Part shown: piece by piece, positions 43,449 to 52,980 of the stretch
Layout: each line of letters starts with the position of its first letter
How positions within the stretch are numbered: the first letter of the stretch is position 1
Source: Cohnella fermenti
GTDB taxonomy: Bacteria > Bacillota > Bacilli > Paenibacillales > Paenibacillaceae
DNA: 64,000 nucleotides
Reading direction: 5' to 3'
Assembly (NCBI RefSeq): GCF_004801405.1
Contig: NZ_SSOB01000045.1
Location: forward strand, 1 to 64,000
The notes under the pieces: generated by a model
Databases searched by the model: none
Told to the model about the DNA's origin: nothing
The model's input: the letters and a program-made list of their open reading frames with translations, nothing else
Made by a program: the position numbers and the translations under genes

Positions 43449-43627
43449 AGAATAGGTAAAGAACAGGCATCAGAATCAACAATTGCCCCTTGCTGAATGC
43501 ATTGTCGTTGCTTCATCATAGAAGTGAAGCGTTTTCGCAGCCGTCTTATTGCATTTTCTTATGCGGCTTTCTTATGCGGCTGATGAAGAGGGACGACGAT
43601 ATGAGAAGACATTCCAGGGGGCTAGAC

Positions 43628-45313
43628 ATGAACAAGGTCATACGTGCGGCCAAACCTGCGGGATCGGCATTGGCAATTGTTCTCCTGCTGACTTCCTGCT
43701 TCGGCGGCGGCTCTCCATCCGCTTCGGAGCCGACGGAGTCGTCTTCGGACAACCTGTACCAAGAGCCGGGTCTGAGCCGGTATCCGTCGACGATCGAGCT
43801 CTCGTTCGTCCGCCAGACGAGCGACGATCTGGAGGGGATGCTCCGCCAGTTGCCGGGCGAGACGCTGCTCGACAACCGATGGAGCCGGCTCTACGAGAAT
43901 GTTCTCGGCGTTAAGATTGCGTATGACTGGACCGCCAAGGGTGAACTGTACAATCAGAAGCTGGGCGTGGCGATTGCCTCCGGCACCATACCGGACGTGA
44001 TCAAGGTGAACGCGCAGCAACTCCGGCAGTTGTCCAACGCCGGCATGATTGAGGACCTGACAACCGTCTACGACCGGTTCGCAACTGCGTTCACGAAGCA
44101 GACGCTCGGCGAGGAAGGGAACGGACCGTTCGAGGCGGCGACGCTCGACGGCAAGCTGATGGCGTTGCCCGACACCTCATCCTCCATTGAGCGGGCCAAC
44201 TTCCTGTGGATTCGGACGGATTGGCTCGAGACGCTCGGCCTGGAGCCTCCTCGCACAATAGCGGACGTATTGGCAATCTCGAAAGCGTTTGCAGATGAGG
44301 ACCCGGATCGCAACGGCCAAGACGATACATACGGTCTGGCCGCCACCAGCTACCTGTTCGATCCCGTCGCCGGCGTGCACGGCTTTATGGCCGGATACGG
44401 GGCGTACCCGAAGCTCTGGCTTCCGGACGAATCCGGCAAGCTCGTGTTCGGAGGCATCCAGCCGGAGGTGAAGACGGCGCTTCTGCAGCTTCAAGAGCTG
44501 TATCGCGACGGGCAGATTGATCCCGAATTCGGGATCAAGGACGGAGCCAAGGTGCGGGACGATACCGCTGCCGGCAAGTACGGTCTGCTCTACGGCGAGC
44601 AATGGAGCTCCTTCTGGGTGCAAGCCAGCGTGGAGAAGAACGCCAAGGCGAAGTGGCAGGCGTTCCCGATCGTGTCGGAGACGGACGAGCTGCCGATGGT
44701 GCCGTTATCGTTCAGCACCGACAAGTTCTATGCGGTCAAGAAGGGCTACGAGCATCCCGAAGCGATTGTCAAGCTGATCAACCTCCACCTGGAGAAGAAT
44801 TGGGGAGAGACGGCCGACTACGAAACGTATTACAGCACGCCGCAGCCGGTATGGGGACTCTCTCCGGTGGCGCCTTATCCGGCGAAGAAGAATCTGGAGG
44901 CTTATCGGCAACTGGCGCAAGCGCGCAGCACCGGCGACGAATCGGGACTTAAAGCCGAAGCCCGAGCGATCCTGCAGAATATCGAGACGTACCGCTCCGG
45001 CGGCTCCCGCAAGATGGACGGCTGGGGCTGGGACCGCACGTACGGAGCCGACGGCGCATTCGCGATTCTGGACGAGTACGAGAAGAATGGGCAATTGCTC
45101 TACGAGAGCTTCGTCGGCGGGCCGACCCCTACGATGATTGAGAAGAAGACGATTCTGGACAATCTCCTTAACGATACGTATATCAATATCATTCTAGGCA
45201 GGCCGATCGAGGAATTCGATCGGTTCGTGGACGAATGGAGACGTCTGGGCGGCGACCTCATTACGGCCGAGGTCAACGAGTGGTACGCGGAGAGAGGCGG
45301 CCTGACGCCATGA
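43628..45313 (+). CDS. Extracellular solute-binding lipoprotein (sugar ABC type)
   Basis: A 561-residue lipoprotein. The signal ends in lipobox LLTSC, followed by GGGSPSASEPTESS. The mature part is a long family-1-type substrate-binding protein with DVIKVNAQQLRQLSNAGMIEDLTTVY, FLWIRTDWLETLGLEPPRTI and AFADEDPDRNGQDDTYGLA. The ATG at 43628 has AGGGGG upstream; ATG at 43601 is possible. It lies 25 bases upstream of the YesM-like kinase. That order suggests it belongs with the sensor pair, either as a transporter component or as a ligand presenter. Upstream DNA carries short direct repeats (GGTAAAGAA, TTTCTTATGCGGC). Confidence 0.82.
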   Translation: MNKVIRAAKPAGSALAIVLLLTSCFGGGSPSASEPTESSSDNLYQEPGLSRYPSTIELSFVRQTSDDLEGMLRQLPGETLLDNRWSRLYENVLGVKIAYDWTAKGELYNQKLGVAIASGTIPDVIKVNAQQLRQLSNAGMIEDLTTVYDRFATAFTKQTLGEEGNGPFEAATLDGKLMALPDTSSSIERANFLWIRTDWLETLGLEPPRTIADVLAISKAFADEDPDRNGQDDTYGLAATSYLFDPVAGVHGFMAGYGAYPKLWLPDESGKLVFGGIQPEVKTALLQLQELYRDGQIDPEFGIKDGAKVRDDTAAGKYGLLYGEQWSSFWVQASVEKNAKAKWQAFPIVSETDELPMVPLSFSTDKFYAVKKGYEHPEAIVKLINLHLEKNWGETADYETYYSTPQPVWGLSPVAPYPAKKNLEAYRQLAQARSTGDESGLKAEARAILQNIETYRSGGSRKMDGWGWDRTYGADGAFAILDEYEKNGQLLYESFVGGPTPTMIEKKTILDNLLNDTYINIILGRPIEEFDRFVDEWRRLGGDLITAEVNEWYAERGGLTP

Positions 45314-45338
45314 GAATGCGCCGTTCATCGGAGGAGAT

Positions 45339-47108
45339 ATGTTGCTGAAGTTTCCCGTCCAATCGTTCCGCAAGAGTCTCTTCTTTAAGCTCGTCATCAC
45401 GTATCTGATCGTCATTCTGCCGCTTATCCTGCTGGGCTTGTACTTGTATAACTGGAGCTACAAGAACGCCAGCCAGGACTTGTCGCGGGCGACGCTCGCC
45501 CAGTTGTCCAACTACCTGAAGGATTTGAACAGGGAGATCGACTGGATGGAGATTCAGCAGTACGACATTCTCGAGGACAATGATGTGAATCGGCTGGCCG
45601 TGACCTGGGAGTTGATGGACAATGTCGACCGGAGGGAGACGTTGAACGACCTCGTTCACCGGCTTACTACCTTCAAGGGCAGCAGCGCCTATATCAAGGA
45701 CATCTCCGTCCACATTCGTCCGATCCGGAAGACGATATCGGCCTCGAACGCGGTTCACGACTTCGAGTCGACCTCCTACGATTACTTCAGCGGGACAACG
45801 AGCCGAACCGGAGGCAGTCTGATCCATTGGGGCCAGTCTCTCTATCTTAGCGCCGGCAAGGAGACGGGCGTTCTCGGGGAAGAGCCGCTGTACATCGTCC
45901 AGATCGAGCTGGATACGGAGATGCTGAGGGAATCGCTGCAGCAGGTCAACATGTATTCGTCCAGCCGCTCGTTTCTTCTGATGGACGGGGCGGAATTCGC
46001 TATTGGCAGCGACCCGGAGGCCGATCGAACGCTTCGCGACGGCGCGGCAGCGCTGACGGAGCCGAACGAACAGGCGTACCGCTGGATCGTCGATGGGGAG
46101 AAGTATCACCTCGATACGGCGCACTCCGACAAGCTGAGTTTAATGGTAGGAACGTTCTTGCCGGAGCAGGAGGTCAGCCGGCCGCTGAGCAAATTCAAGA
46201 ACTGGGCGTGGGTGTTCTCGATTGCGACCGTTCTTGCCATTATTGTCTACGCGTATTCGACCTACCGATACGTGCAGAAGCCGATGCTGTATCTCATTCA
46301 GAGCTTCCGGAGAATGGAAGGTGGAGCCTTGGATATTCCCATCGAGCATCAGCAGGAGGATGAATTCGGGTATTTGTACAACCGGTTTAACCATATGCTG
46401 CGCAAGCTTCAGATGTTGATCGATCAGGACTTCAAGCAGAAGCTGATGATGCAGAAGGCCGAGCTGAAGCAACTGCAATCGCAGATCAATCCGCACTTCC
46501 TCTACAATAGCTTTTTTATCCTGAATTCCTTGGCCAAGACGGGGGATCTGGATCGAATCGAGCAGTTCACGCAGATGCTCGGAGAGTACTTCCGCTTCAT
46601 CACCCGCAATGGGGAAGACAACGTACGTCTGGCCGAGGAGATCAAGCATTCGCGCATGTATACCGAGATCCAGAAGCTGCGGTTCTCCAGGCGGATCAAG
46701 GTCCGGTTCGACGAGCTTCCGGAGGCGATGGAGGCGGTTCGGGTTCCCCGGCTCATCATCCAACCGTTGATCGAGAATGCATACGAGCACTGTCTGGAGA
46801 AAATGCCCCGAGAAGGCTTGCTCCGCATTACCTTCGGAGCGGAAGGGGAGGCGTTCCGAATAGTGGTGGAGGATAACGGCAGCGAACTGTCCGACGAACG
46901 GATCGCGGAGTTGCAAGATCGTCTTCAGCATCCTTCCGATACGCACGAGATGACCGGCATGATGAACATTCATCGCCGAATTGTGCTGATCTACGGGAAT
47001 GGAAGCGGGTTGTTCCTGTCGCGAAGCGAATGGAGCGGGTTGCGCGTCGAAGTTCGAATTCAAACCGGGGAGGAGAAGGGACATGCACCGGCTTCTGATC
47101 GTGGATGA
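45339..47108 (+). CDS. YesM-like sensor histidine kinase
   Basis: A 589-residue membrane sensor. Helices lie at about 14-36 and 288-310, with a large extracellular dCache-like domain between. HAMP (PMLYLIQSFRRMEGGALDIP) follows, then a His_kinase domain of the LytS/YesM class with the phospho-histidine in QINPHFLYNSFFILNSLAK, and a short ATPase domain with IQPLIENAYEH and VVEDNG. The extracellular domain probably reads a carbohydrate or a loaded binding protein. It overlaps the response regulator gene by 26 bases. Confidence 0.87.
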   Translation: MLLKFPVQSFRKSLFFKLVITYLIVILPLILLGLYLYNWSYKNASQDLSRATLAQLSNYLKDLNREIDWMEIQQYDILEDNDVNRLAVTWELMDNVDRRETLNDLVHRLTTFKGSSAYIKDISVHIRPIRKTISASNAVHDFESTSYDYFSGTTSRTGGSLIHWGQSLYLSAGKETGVLGEEPLYIVQIELDTEMLRESLQQVNMYSSSRSFLLMDGAEFAIGSDPEADRTLRDGAAALTEPNEQAYRWIVDGEKYHLDTAHSDKLSLMVGTFLPEQEVSRPLSKFKNWAWVFSIATVLAIIVYAYSTYRYVQKPMLYLIQSFRRMEGGALDIPIEHQQEDEFGYLYNRFNHMLRKLQMLIDQDFKQKLMMQKAELKQLQSQINPHFLYNSFFILNSLAKTGDLDRIEQFTQMLGEYFRFITRNGEDNVRLAEEIKHSRMYTEIQKLRFSRRIKVRFDELPEAMEAVRVPRLIIQPLIENAYEHCLEKMPREGLLRITFGAEGEAFRIVVEDNGSELSDERIAELQDRLQHPSDTHEMTGMMNIHRRIVLIYGNGSGLFLSRSEWSGLRVEVRIQTGEEKGHAPASDRG

Positions 47109-48714
47109 CGAAGAGATTATCACGGACAGCTTGTATGAAGTATTCTCAAGGCTTATGCCGGAACGGCTGGATGTCTGCAGAGCTTATTCGGCGGACGAAG
47201 CGCTCGCATGGATGGAACGCACCCGAATTGACATCGTGCTGACGGACATTCGCATGCCGGGCAAGAGCGGGCTTGAGCTGTCGGAGCAGATTCGCTCGTA
47301 TTGGCCGCGCTGCAAGGTGATCTTCCTGACGGGCTACAGCGAATTCGATTACGTGTACCAAGCCATTCAGGCTCCGGCGGCGCGATATCTGCTCAAGACC
47401 GAAGGCTACGACAAGGTGACCGAGACCGTCAAGGAGGTTCTGCAGGAGATTGACGAGAGCATCCGGCTCGGCGAACTGGCTCAGCTCACGCTGGATCAGC
47501 AGAGCGAGATCGAGGCGTTGGCGCGCGCAGAATACTTCAGGCAATGGCTTCAGGACGGCAGCGAGGGCGAGCGGGGCGGCGATGCGCTGGCACGCGAATT
47601 CGACACATGGAGCATTCCGCTGTCCGCGGACGAATCCGTCGTGCTTGTGCTGGCCCGGCTCGGGTATCCGGAGGGGGCGACATACGTCCGCCGGAACGAG
47701 CTTCGTGGAGCTTGCCGGCGAATCTGGCTGTCCTATCTGTCGGAGCGGACCCGTTCGCTCGATTTCGTCGACAAGCGCGGCGAACTGCTGTGGCTGCTGC
47801 AGCCGGCCAAGCAGGCGGACGAGTCGTTCTCCGGCCGTATGCTCCGCTATCTCGAAGGGACGCTGGAGCTTATCCAGGAGACGTGCCGGCAGGAGCTCGG
47901 GCTGACGCTATCCATCTCGATCGCCGGAGCGGCTTGCGAATGGTCGGCCGTTCCGGGTCAATACGAGAGATTGAGACGCTTGCAGCAGACGAGGATCGGC
48001 GACGAGCTATCCGTCATTCTCGCCGAGAGCGGCGAAGCGCGAGGGGGGCTCGAGCAGACGGATGATGCCCGAATCTCGCACATGGCCGAGATTATGGCCG
48101 CCCATCTTGAGGCCGACCGGAAGGAGAAATTTTTCGCAGTGCTCGATGAGCTGTCCGGGCGCATGCTGCATCCGGAGATGAACGTGCAAACGGCCGTCGA
48201 GGCCTATTATTCGGTTGCGCTTATGTTGTTCGCATACATGAATCGTTGGGGGCTGCACGCCCAGATCGGCGATTCCGACAAGCTGCTGCATCTGGACGGG
48301 CATACGACCCTGACGGAAGGATTTCATTATTTATCCCGGGTGGCCGACGGCATCTTCAGCCTCAAGCGGCTTGACGAGCAGGAGCGGGCCGATCGCGCCA
48401 TTGATCGGATCTGCCGCTATATCCAGGAGAACCTGGGTAGGGATCTGTCGCTCGTAAGGCTGGCGGAGCTGAATCACTTCAACCCGACGTACCTGTCCCG
48501 TTTCTTCAAGCAGGAGAAGGGCTTGAATCTGTCTGAATACATCGATCAATGCCGCATTCGCAAGGCGATGGAGTTGCTGAAGGATGGAGAGACCAAAGTT
48601 CGCGAGGTGTCTGTGGCCGTCGGCTACGAGTCGGCGCATTCCTTCACCCGCTTCTTCAAGAAGACGACGGGAATGACGCCGCAGGAGTACCGGGACTCGA
48701 TTCCGATAGGCTGA
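47083..48714 (+). CDS. YesN-like AraC-family response regulator
   Basis: A 543-residue regulator. The receiver domain has the acidic pair in IVDDEEI, the phospho-acceptor Asp in VLTDIRMPGKSG and Lys in YLLKTEGYD. A long central region (about 140-430) is typical of YesN proteins. The C-terminal AraC HTH has LVRLAELNHFNPTYLSRFFKQ and GYESAHSFTRFFKKTTGMTP. The ATG at 47083 follows GGGGAGGAGAAGGG and overlaps the kinase. It probably activates the GH43 gene, 21 bases downstream, and the transporter operon. Confidence 0.87.
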   Translation: MHRLLIVDDEEIITDSLYEVFSRLMPERLDVCRAYSADEALAWMERTRIDIVLTDIRMPGKSGLELSEQIRSYWPRCKVIFLTGYSEFDYVYQAIQAPAARYLLKTEGYDKVTETVKEVLQEIDESIRLGELAQLTLDQQSEIEALARAEYFRQWLQDGSEGERGGDALAREFDTWSIPLSADESVVLVLARLGYPEGATYVRRNELRGACRRIWLSYLSERTRSLDFVDKRGELLWLLQPAKQADESFSGRMLRYLEGTLELIQETCRQELGLTLSISIAGAACEWSAVPGQYERLRRLQQTRIGDELSVILAESGEARGGLEQTDDARISHMAEIMAAHLEADRKEKFFAVLDELSGRMLHPEMNVQTAVEAYYSVALMLFAYMNRWGLHAQIGDSDKLLHLDGHTTLTEGFHYLSRVADGIFSLKRLDEQERADRAIDRICRYIQENLGRDLSLVRLAELNHFNPTYLSRFFKQEKGLNLSEYIDQCRIRKAMELLKDGETKVREVSVAVGYESAHSFTRFFKKTTGMTPQEYRDSIPIG

Positions 48715-48735
48715 CGCCAAGGAGGACCGTTATCC

Positions 48736-50358
48736 ATGCTCCGATTGAATAAATCGATCGTCGCCCTCGCTGCGCTTGTCGTTGCGGCCGCGATCGTTCT
48801 GACTGTCGTATGGACACATAAGGAGGACACAACCGTGAACAAGAATGAATCGAACTCACCATCCAATTCACCCGCGTTGCCAACGCTTGATGCGTTGGCG
48901 GCCGGCGCTGAGGAGACGTTTAATCCGAGTGCGATTACGACGGCGGTCGGCAAGCTGCCGCCAAGCGGCAATCCGCTGCTGGGCCACAAGTTTGGCGCCG
49001 ATCCCTATGCGCTCGTCTACGAAGACCGCGTCTATATCTACATGACGAATGACGTGCTGGAATACGACGCAGACGGGCAAGTGAAGGACAATACGTACGG
49101 CAATATCAACAAGCTGACAATCGTCTCGTCGGACGATCTCGTCAACTGGACCGATCACGGGGAAGCGTCGGCGGCCGGACCGCAGGGAGCGGCCAAGTGG
49201 GCGACTCAATCCTGGGCGCCGGCGGCGGCATACAAGATAATCGACGGGAAGACCAAGTTCTTCCTGTACTTCGCCAATAATGCAAGCGGCATCGGCGTGT
49301 TGACGAGCGACAGCCCGACAGGCCCGTGGACGGACCCGATCGGCAAGGCGCTCGTTACCCGACAGACGCCGGGCGTGCAGGGCGTGACCTGGCTGTTCGA
49401 TCCGGCCGTGCTCGTCGACGACGACGGCAAGGCATACCTTTACTTCGGCGGCGGCGTTCCGGAAGGAGAGGATGCGATGCCGAACACGGCTCGCGTCATG
49501 GAGCTTGGGGACGACATGATCAGCGTCGTCGGCGAAGCGCAGGTCATTCCGGCGCCGTTCATGTTCGAGGACGCGGGCATCAACAAGGTCGGCGATACGT
49601 ACTACTATACGTACTGCTCGAATTTCTTCGGCGGGACGCGTCCGGAGGGGAGTCCTCCCGCAGGAGAGATCGCCTACGTGACGAGCGACAGTCCGATGGG
49701 ACCGTGGACGTACCAGGGGACGATTCTGAAGAACCCCGGCTCCTTCTTCGGCGTCGGAGGCAACAACCATCACGCCATCTTCACCTTCGGCGACAAGCGG
49801 TACATCGCCTATCATGCACAGACGCTGTCCAAGGCGATGGGGGTTCCCAAGGGCTACCGTTCTACTCACTTGAATGAAGCCGTCTTCGGCGAAGACGGCA
49901 AGATTCAGCAGATTCAAGCGGACTACGAGGGCGTTGCGCAACTGAAGCCGTTCGATCCGTATGTGCGCCATTCGGCGGCAACGATGGGCTGGAGCGCCGG
50001 CATATCGACGGAAGCGGCTGTCGGCGAGAACGGCGATTCTCAAATGGTCGTGACGGGGATCGGCAACGGAGACTGGATCGCCTTGTCGAACGTCGACTTC
50101 GGCGCGAAGGGGGCAGCTTTGTTCTCCGCGTTCGTCGCTCCTTCGGTCGGCTCCTCCGCGATCGAGCTGAGGCTGGACGAGCCCGACGGACAATTGGTCG
50201 GCACGGCGGCAATTGCTGCGACCGCGGCCGGCGCTGAGTGGACGGAGACGACCGCGCGCCTGTCGGGAGCGACCGGCGTTCATCGCGTCTATCTCGTCTT
50301 CCGCGGACCGGCGGGGGACAATCTGTTCCGTCTTGGCGATTGGCGGTTCACCGAGTAG
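48736..50358 (+). CDS. GH43 family glycosidase with C-terminal CBM6-like domain
   Basis: A 540-residue exported protein. An N-terminal helix (SIVALAALVVAAAIVLTVVW) acts as anchor or signal. The five-bladed propeller has the three acidic residues of GH43: D89 in GADPYAL, D222 in FDPAVLVDDDGKAYLYF and E278 in FMFEDAGINK. The last 120 residues (ISTEAAVGENGDSQMVVTGI to GDNLFRLGDWRF) look like CBM6. Known GH43 activities are beta-xylosidase and alpha-L-arabinofuranosidase; the specificity is not resolvable. It is co-transcribed with the YesM/YesN pair. Confidence 0.85.
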   Translation: MLRLNKSIVALAALVVAAAIVLTVVWTHKEDTTVNKNESNSPSNSPALPTLDALAAGAEETFNPSAITTAVGKLPPSGNPLLGHKFGADPYALVYEDRVYIYMTNDVLEYDADGQVKDNTYGNINKLTIVSSDDLVNWTDHGEASAAGPQGAAKWATQSWAPAAAYKIIDGKTKFFLYFANNASGIGVLTSDSPTGPWTDPIGKALVTRQTPGVQGVTWLFDPAVLVDDDGKAYLYFGGGVPEGEDAMPNTARVMELGDDMISVVGEAQVIPAPFMFEDAGINKVGDTYYYTYCSNFFGGTRPEGSPPAGEIAYVTSDSPMGPWTYQGTILKNPGSFFGVGGNNHHAIFTFGDKRYIAYHAQTLSKAMGVPKGYRSTHLNEAVFGEDGKIQQIQADYEGVAQLKPFDPYVRHSAATMGWSAGISTEAAVGENGDSQMVVTGIGNGDWIALSNVDFGAKGAALFSAFVAPSVGSSAIELRLDEPDGQLVGTAAIAATAAGAEWTETTARLSGATGVHRVYLVFRGPAGDNLFRLGDWRFTE

Positions 50359-50396
50359 GGAGAGCACCGAAGGCAAGCAAGCAGCGGAGCGAATCA

Positions 50397-50442
50397 AAGA
50401 ACGGCAGTCTTGGAGGTAGGTTCCTCCCGGACTGCCGTTCTT
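50397..50442. terminator. Bidirectional terminator between GH43 and the AraC gene
   Basis: A 13-base perfect stem, AAGAACGGCAGTC with its complement at 50430-50442, encloses a GGAGG/CCTCC inner stem. It sits between two convergent genes. Confidence 0.8.
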
Positions 50443-50445
50443 GCT

Positions 50446-51201
50446 TCAAGCCGTGACAATCAGCTGCTTGCGGTACTCGTTCGCGCTGATGCCGGTGTAC
50501 TCCTTGAACTTCTTGTAGAACCAGTCGAGCTCCGTATAGCCTACCTCTCCTGCAATCTCGTATATTTTCAAATCCGTCTGCTCGAGCAAGAGCTTGGCCT
50601 TCTCCATCCGCTGCTGCAGCAGGTACTCGTTAAACGACATGTTCTCCTCGCTCTTGAACTTCTGCCCCAGATACGCGCAGTTGAAGTGGAGGGAATCCGA
50701 GATCTTCTTCAGGGTGATGCTCTGGTGCAGCTCCTCCTGAACGTATTGCTTGACATGATCGATGATGGAGGACTGCCGGGAACGCCTGCGAGCGAGCGCA
50801 GCTGCGAACGGAGACTCGGCGCCGGCCCGAGCGTCGAGCTCTCGCTTGATCATGCTGAGGCTGCCGAGAAGCTCGGCCGGCTGCACCGGCTCGGGCAAGT
50901 AATCGCTTACTTGATAAACGAGCGCTTGCCGTGCCAGGTAGAAGTCATGGCTTCCGCCGATCAAGAGAATCGGAACTCGGCTGCGCTCGCGAATGAGCTC
51001 GCACAGGCGAAGCCCTTCCGCATGCGAATGCTTTAAATTAATAAGAACGAGAGAGAAGGGCTGCTTGTCGAATAAGGTTCGGGCGTCGGCGGGACTGGCT
51101 GCACGGGCTTCCAATGCGTAGCCCGAATTCGTCCAGTCGATCATGCGCTCCGTCGCCTCCCGGCTTCGCGCGTCCGGATCTATGTGCAACACCTTATACA
51201 A
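50446..51201 (-). CDS. AraC-family regulator with degenerate receiver domain
   Basis: A 251-residue protein laid out like a short YesN regulator: receiver (about 1-120) and AraC HTH (about 150-248, ISDSLHFNCAYLGQKFKSEENMS and TGISANEYRKQL). The receiver has lost key residues. The phospho-acceptor position is Asn55 in LVLINLKHS, and the conserved Lys is Glu104 in YLPEPV. The switch Thr/Ser position is Gly (LIGGSHDF). D8 and D10 of the acidic site remain. It should not be phosphorylated in the usual way. There is no partner kinase gene. It is divergent from the transport operon at 51498 and so probably regulates it. Confidence 0.83.
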   Translation of the reverse strand: MYKVLHIDPDARSREATERMIDWTNSGYALEARAASPADARTLFDKQPFSLVLINLKHSHAEGLRLCELIRERSRVPILLIGGSHDFYLARQALVYQVSDYLPEPVQPAELLGSLSMIKRELDARAGAESPFAAALARRRSRQSSIIDHVKQYVQEELHQSITLKKISDSLHFNCAYLGQKFKSEENMSFNEYLLQQRMEKAKLLLEQTDLKIYEIAGEVGYTELDWFYKKFKEYTGISANEYRKQLIVTA

Positions 51202-51497
51202 GTCAACGACCTCGCTTTCGAAGATTTATTGTGCAGAACCCCTTCATGACTGCGCTTACAATATTATTTCTTCTTGATTATGATTCACCTGCGGACGGTG
51301 CGGCAATGTGCATCTCTTACAGAAGGGTGCATTTGTTTACCTTTTAAACAAAGAGCAAACCAAGGAGGTCCGAACCTATAAACGGTAAGGTAAATCTTCT
51401 GAATAGCAGCAGGTTGTTGGGGGAGCGATGTAAGCGCTACACTTCTCGGTGAATCCATTATCACCAATCTCAACTACCAATCTCAGGGGGGCAAAAC
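51202..51497. promoter_or_regulatory. Divergent control region with a cre-like site at 51429-51441
   Basis: A 296-base stretch between the AraC regulator and the solute-binding gene. TGTAAGCGCTACA (51429-51441) is near the catabolite-responsive consensus TGWAANCGNTNWCA, one base short of a perfect palindrome, and lies about 57 bases upstream of the ATG. AAGGAGG at about 51361 has no following start codon. No clear -35/-10 pair could be chosen. Confidence 0.45.
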
Positions 51498-52883
51498 ATG
51501 CAAAGCAAAAAGGCAATCGCAATGCTGGCCGGCATGATGCTGGTTATGGGTCTGACCGCTTGCGGCGGAGGCAACAACGCGAACACTTCCAGTCCAAGCG
51601 GCTCGGCAGCTTCGAACGACGCCAGTCCGGAAGCAAGCGCGGCAAGCTCGGAATCGGCAAGTCCCAGCGAAGAGGCGGATGCTTCGACGGCGGAGATGGA
51701 CTTCGACATGGGCGGCAGGACGATCAAGATCGTGTCCTGGTGGGATATGACGATCGCAGAGGACAATCCGGACAATATCGCCAAGAAGAAGAACCTGGAC
51801 GAGCTGATGGCGAAGCATAACTTCAAGGTCGAGTACATCGCGATCGACTACGGCGAGTATCAGGAGAAGGTAACGGCATCGCTGCTGTCGGGCGAGCCGA
51901 TCGGCGATATCGTCCGTCTCGGCAAGAACTACACGATTCCTGCGCTTGTGCAGCAGGACCTGCTGTGGCCGGTGGACGAGTACACGAAGAACACGAAGGT
52001 GTTCAACCAGAAGGCGAACGAATACATGTCGTACGACGGCAGGGCGTACGGCTTCACGGAGCAGTCCAACCTGATCTCCGGGATTTTCTACAACAAGACG
52101 TTGCTGAACAAGATCGGCATCAAGTCGCTTCAAGAATATGTAGATGCAGGCAATTGGACTTGGGATACGTTCATTCAGGTCGCGAAGGATGCCAATAAGG
52201 ATACGAACAACGACGGCAAGCTCGATACGTGGGGCTTGGCGCAGGCGGGCCTCATGGATCACGCGCTCGTCTCCAACGAGGCGAGCCTGACGGTCGGCGA
52301 CAAGCAGAACCTTGATGATCCGAAGACGGTGGAGGTGCTGAACTTCCTGTCGCGCATTGCGACCGAGAAGGTGGCGCGTCCGACGGAAGGCGGCGACTGG
52401 ACGGAGCCGGGCCAATTCTTCCGTCAAGGCAACACGCTGATGTATGCGGGCTACATGTATGAGATCGGCGGCTTCAAGACGGATATGGCGGATTATGACA
52501 TCGGCTTCGTTCCGTTCCCGCAAGGGCCGAGCGCGAGCGCTTACCATTCGGTCGAGGGCGCATTCCAGGCGCTCACCATTCCGAAGAAGGTCGAGCATCC
52601 GGAGCAGCTTGTGTATATCTGGGAGAAGATCAACGACATCGATTCGATGTACGATTATCCGGATCAAGCTTCGCTTGAGAGCAACTTTACGGACGAGAAC
52701 GACATCAACAATGCGAAGACGGCGGGCGAAGGCATGATCGTACTCGACCACGCAACCTTCATGCCGACACTGCCTTATTACGATCTGAGCGGCGAGATTC
52801 AAGCCGGCACCTCGGTATCCTCCGTCATCGAGAAGTACAAGGCGCCGTTCCAGGCAGCCATTGACGCTGTTTATAAGAAGTAG
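51498..52883 (+). CDS. Sugar ABC transporter solute-binding lipoprotein
   Basis: A 461-residue lipoprotein with signal MLAGMMLVMGLTAC (lipobox LTAC), followed by a Ser/Ala/Asn-rich tether. The mature part is a family-1 solute-binding protein: IKIVSWWDMTIAEDNPDNI, GDIVRLGKNYTIPALVQQD, ISGIFYNKTLLNKIGI and DTNNDGKLDTWGLA. It is probably the main binder for the permeases downstream. The ATG follows a GGGGGG run. The hairpin after the stop would favour higher levels of this protein than of the downstream membrane subunits. Confidence 0.87.
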   Translation: MQSKKAIAMLAGMMLVMGLTACGGGNNANTSSPSGSAASNDASPEASAASSESASPSEEADASTAEMDFDMGGRTIKIVSWWDMTIAEDNPDNIAKKKNLDELMAKHNFKVEYIAIDYGEYQEKVTASLLSGEPIGDIVRLGKNYTIPALVQQDLLWPVDEYTKNTKVFNQKANEYMSYDGRAYGFTEQSNLISGIFYNKTLLNKIGIKSLQEYVDAGNWTWDTFIQVAKDANKDTNNDGKLDTWGLAQAGLMDHALVSNEASLTVGDKQNLDDPKTVEVLNFLSRIATEKVARPTEGGDWTEPGQFFRQGNTLMYAGYMYEIGGFKTDMADYDIGFVPFPQGPSASAYHSVEGAFQALTIPKKVEHPEQLVYIWEKINDIDSMYDYPDQASLESNFTDENDINNAKTAGEGMIVLDHATFMPTLPYYDLSGEIQAGTSVSSVIEKYKAPFQAAIDAVYKK

Positions 52884-52898
52884 CCCATCGGCAGACGA

Positions 52899-52935
52899 CA
52901 GTTCCCATTCAGAGGATGTTCTCTAATGGGAACTG
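52899..52935 (+). terminator. Inverted repeat between solute-binding gene and operon remainder
   Basis: CAGTTCCCATT (52899-52909) and AATGGGAACTG (52925-52935) form an 11-base stem with a 15-base loop; TTATTG follows. It probably acts as a partial terminator or 3' stabiliser that sets the ratio of binding protein to downstream gene products. Confidence 0.65.
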
Positions 52936-52980
52936 TTATTGAATGGCGAGCTATCGCACCGCAGGAGGGAGAGAAGAGCG

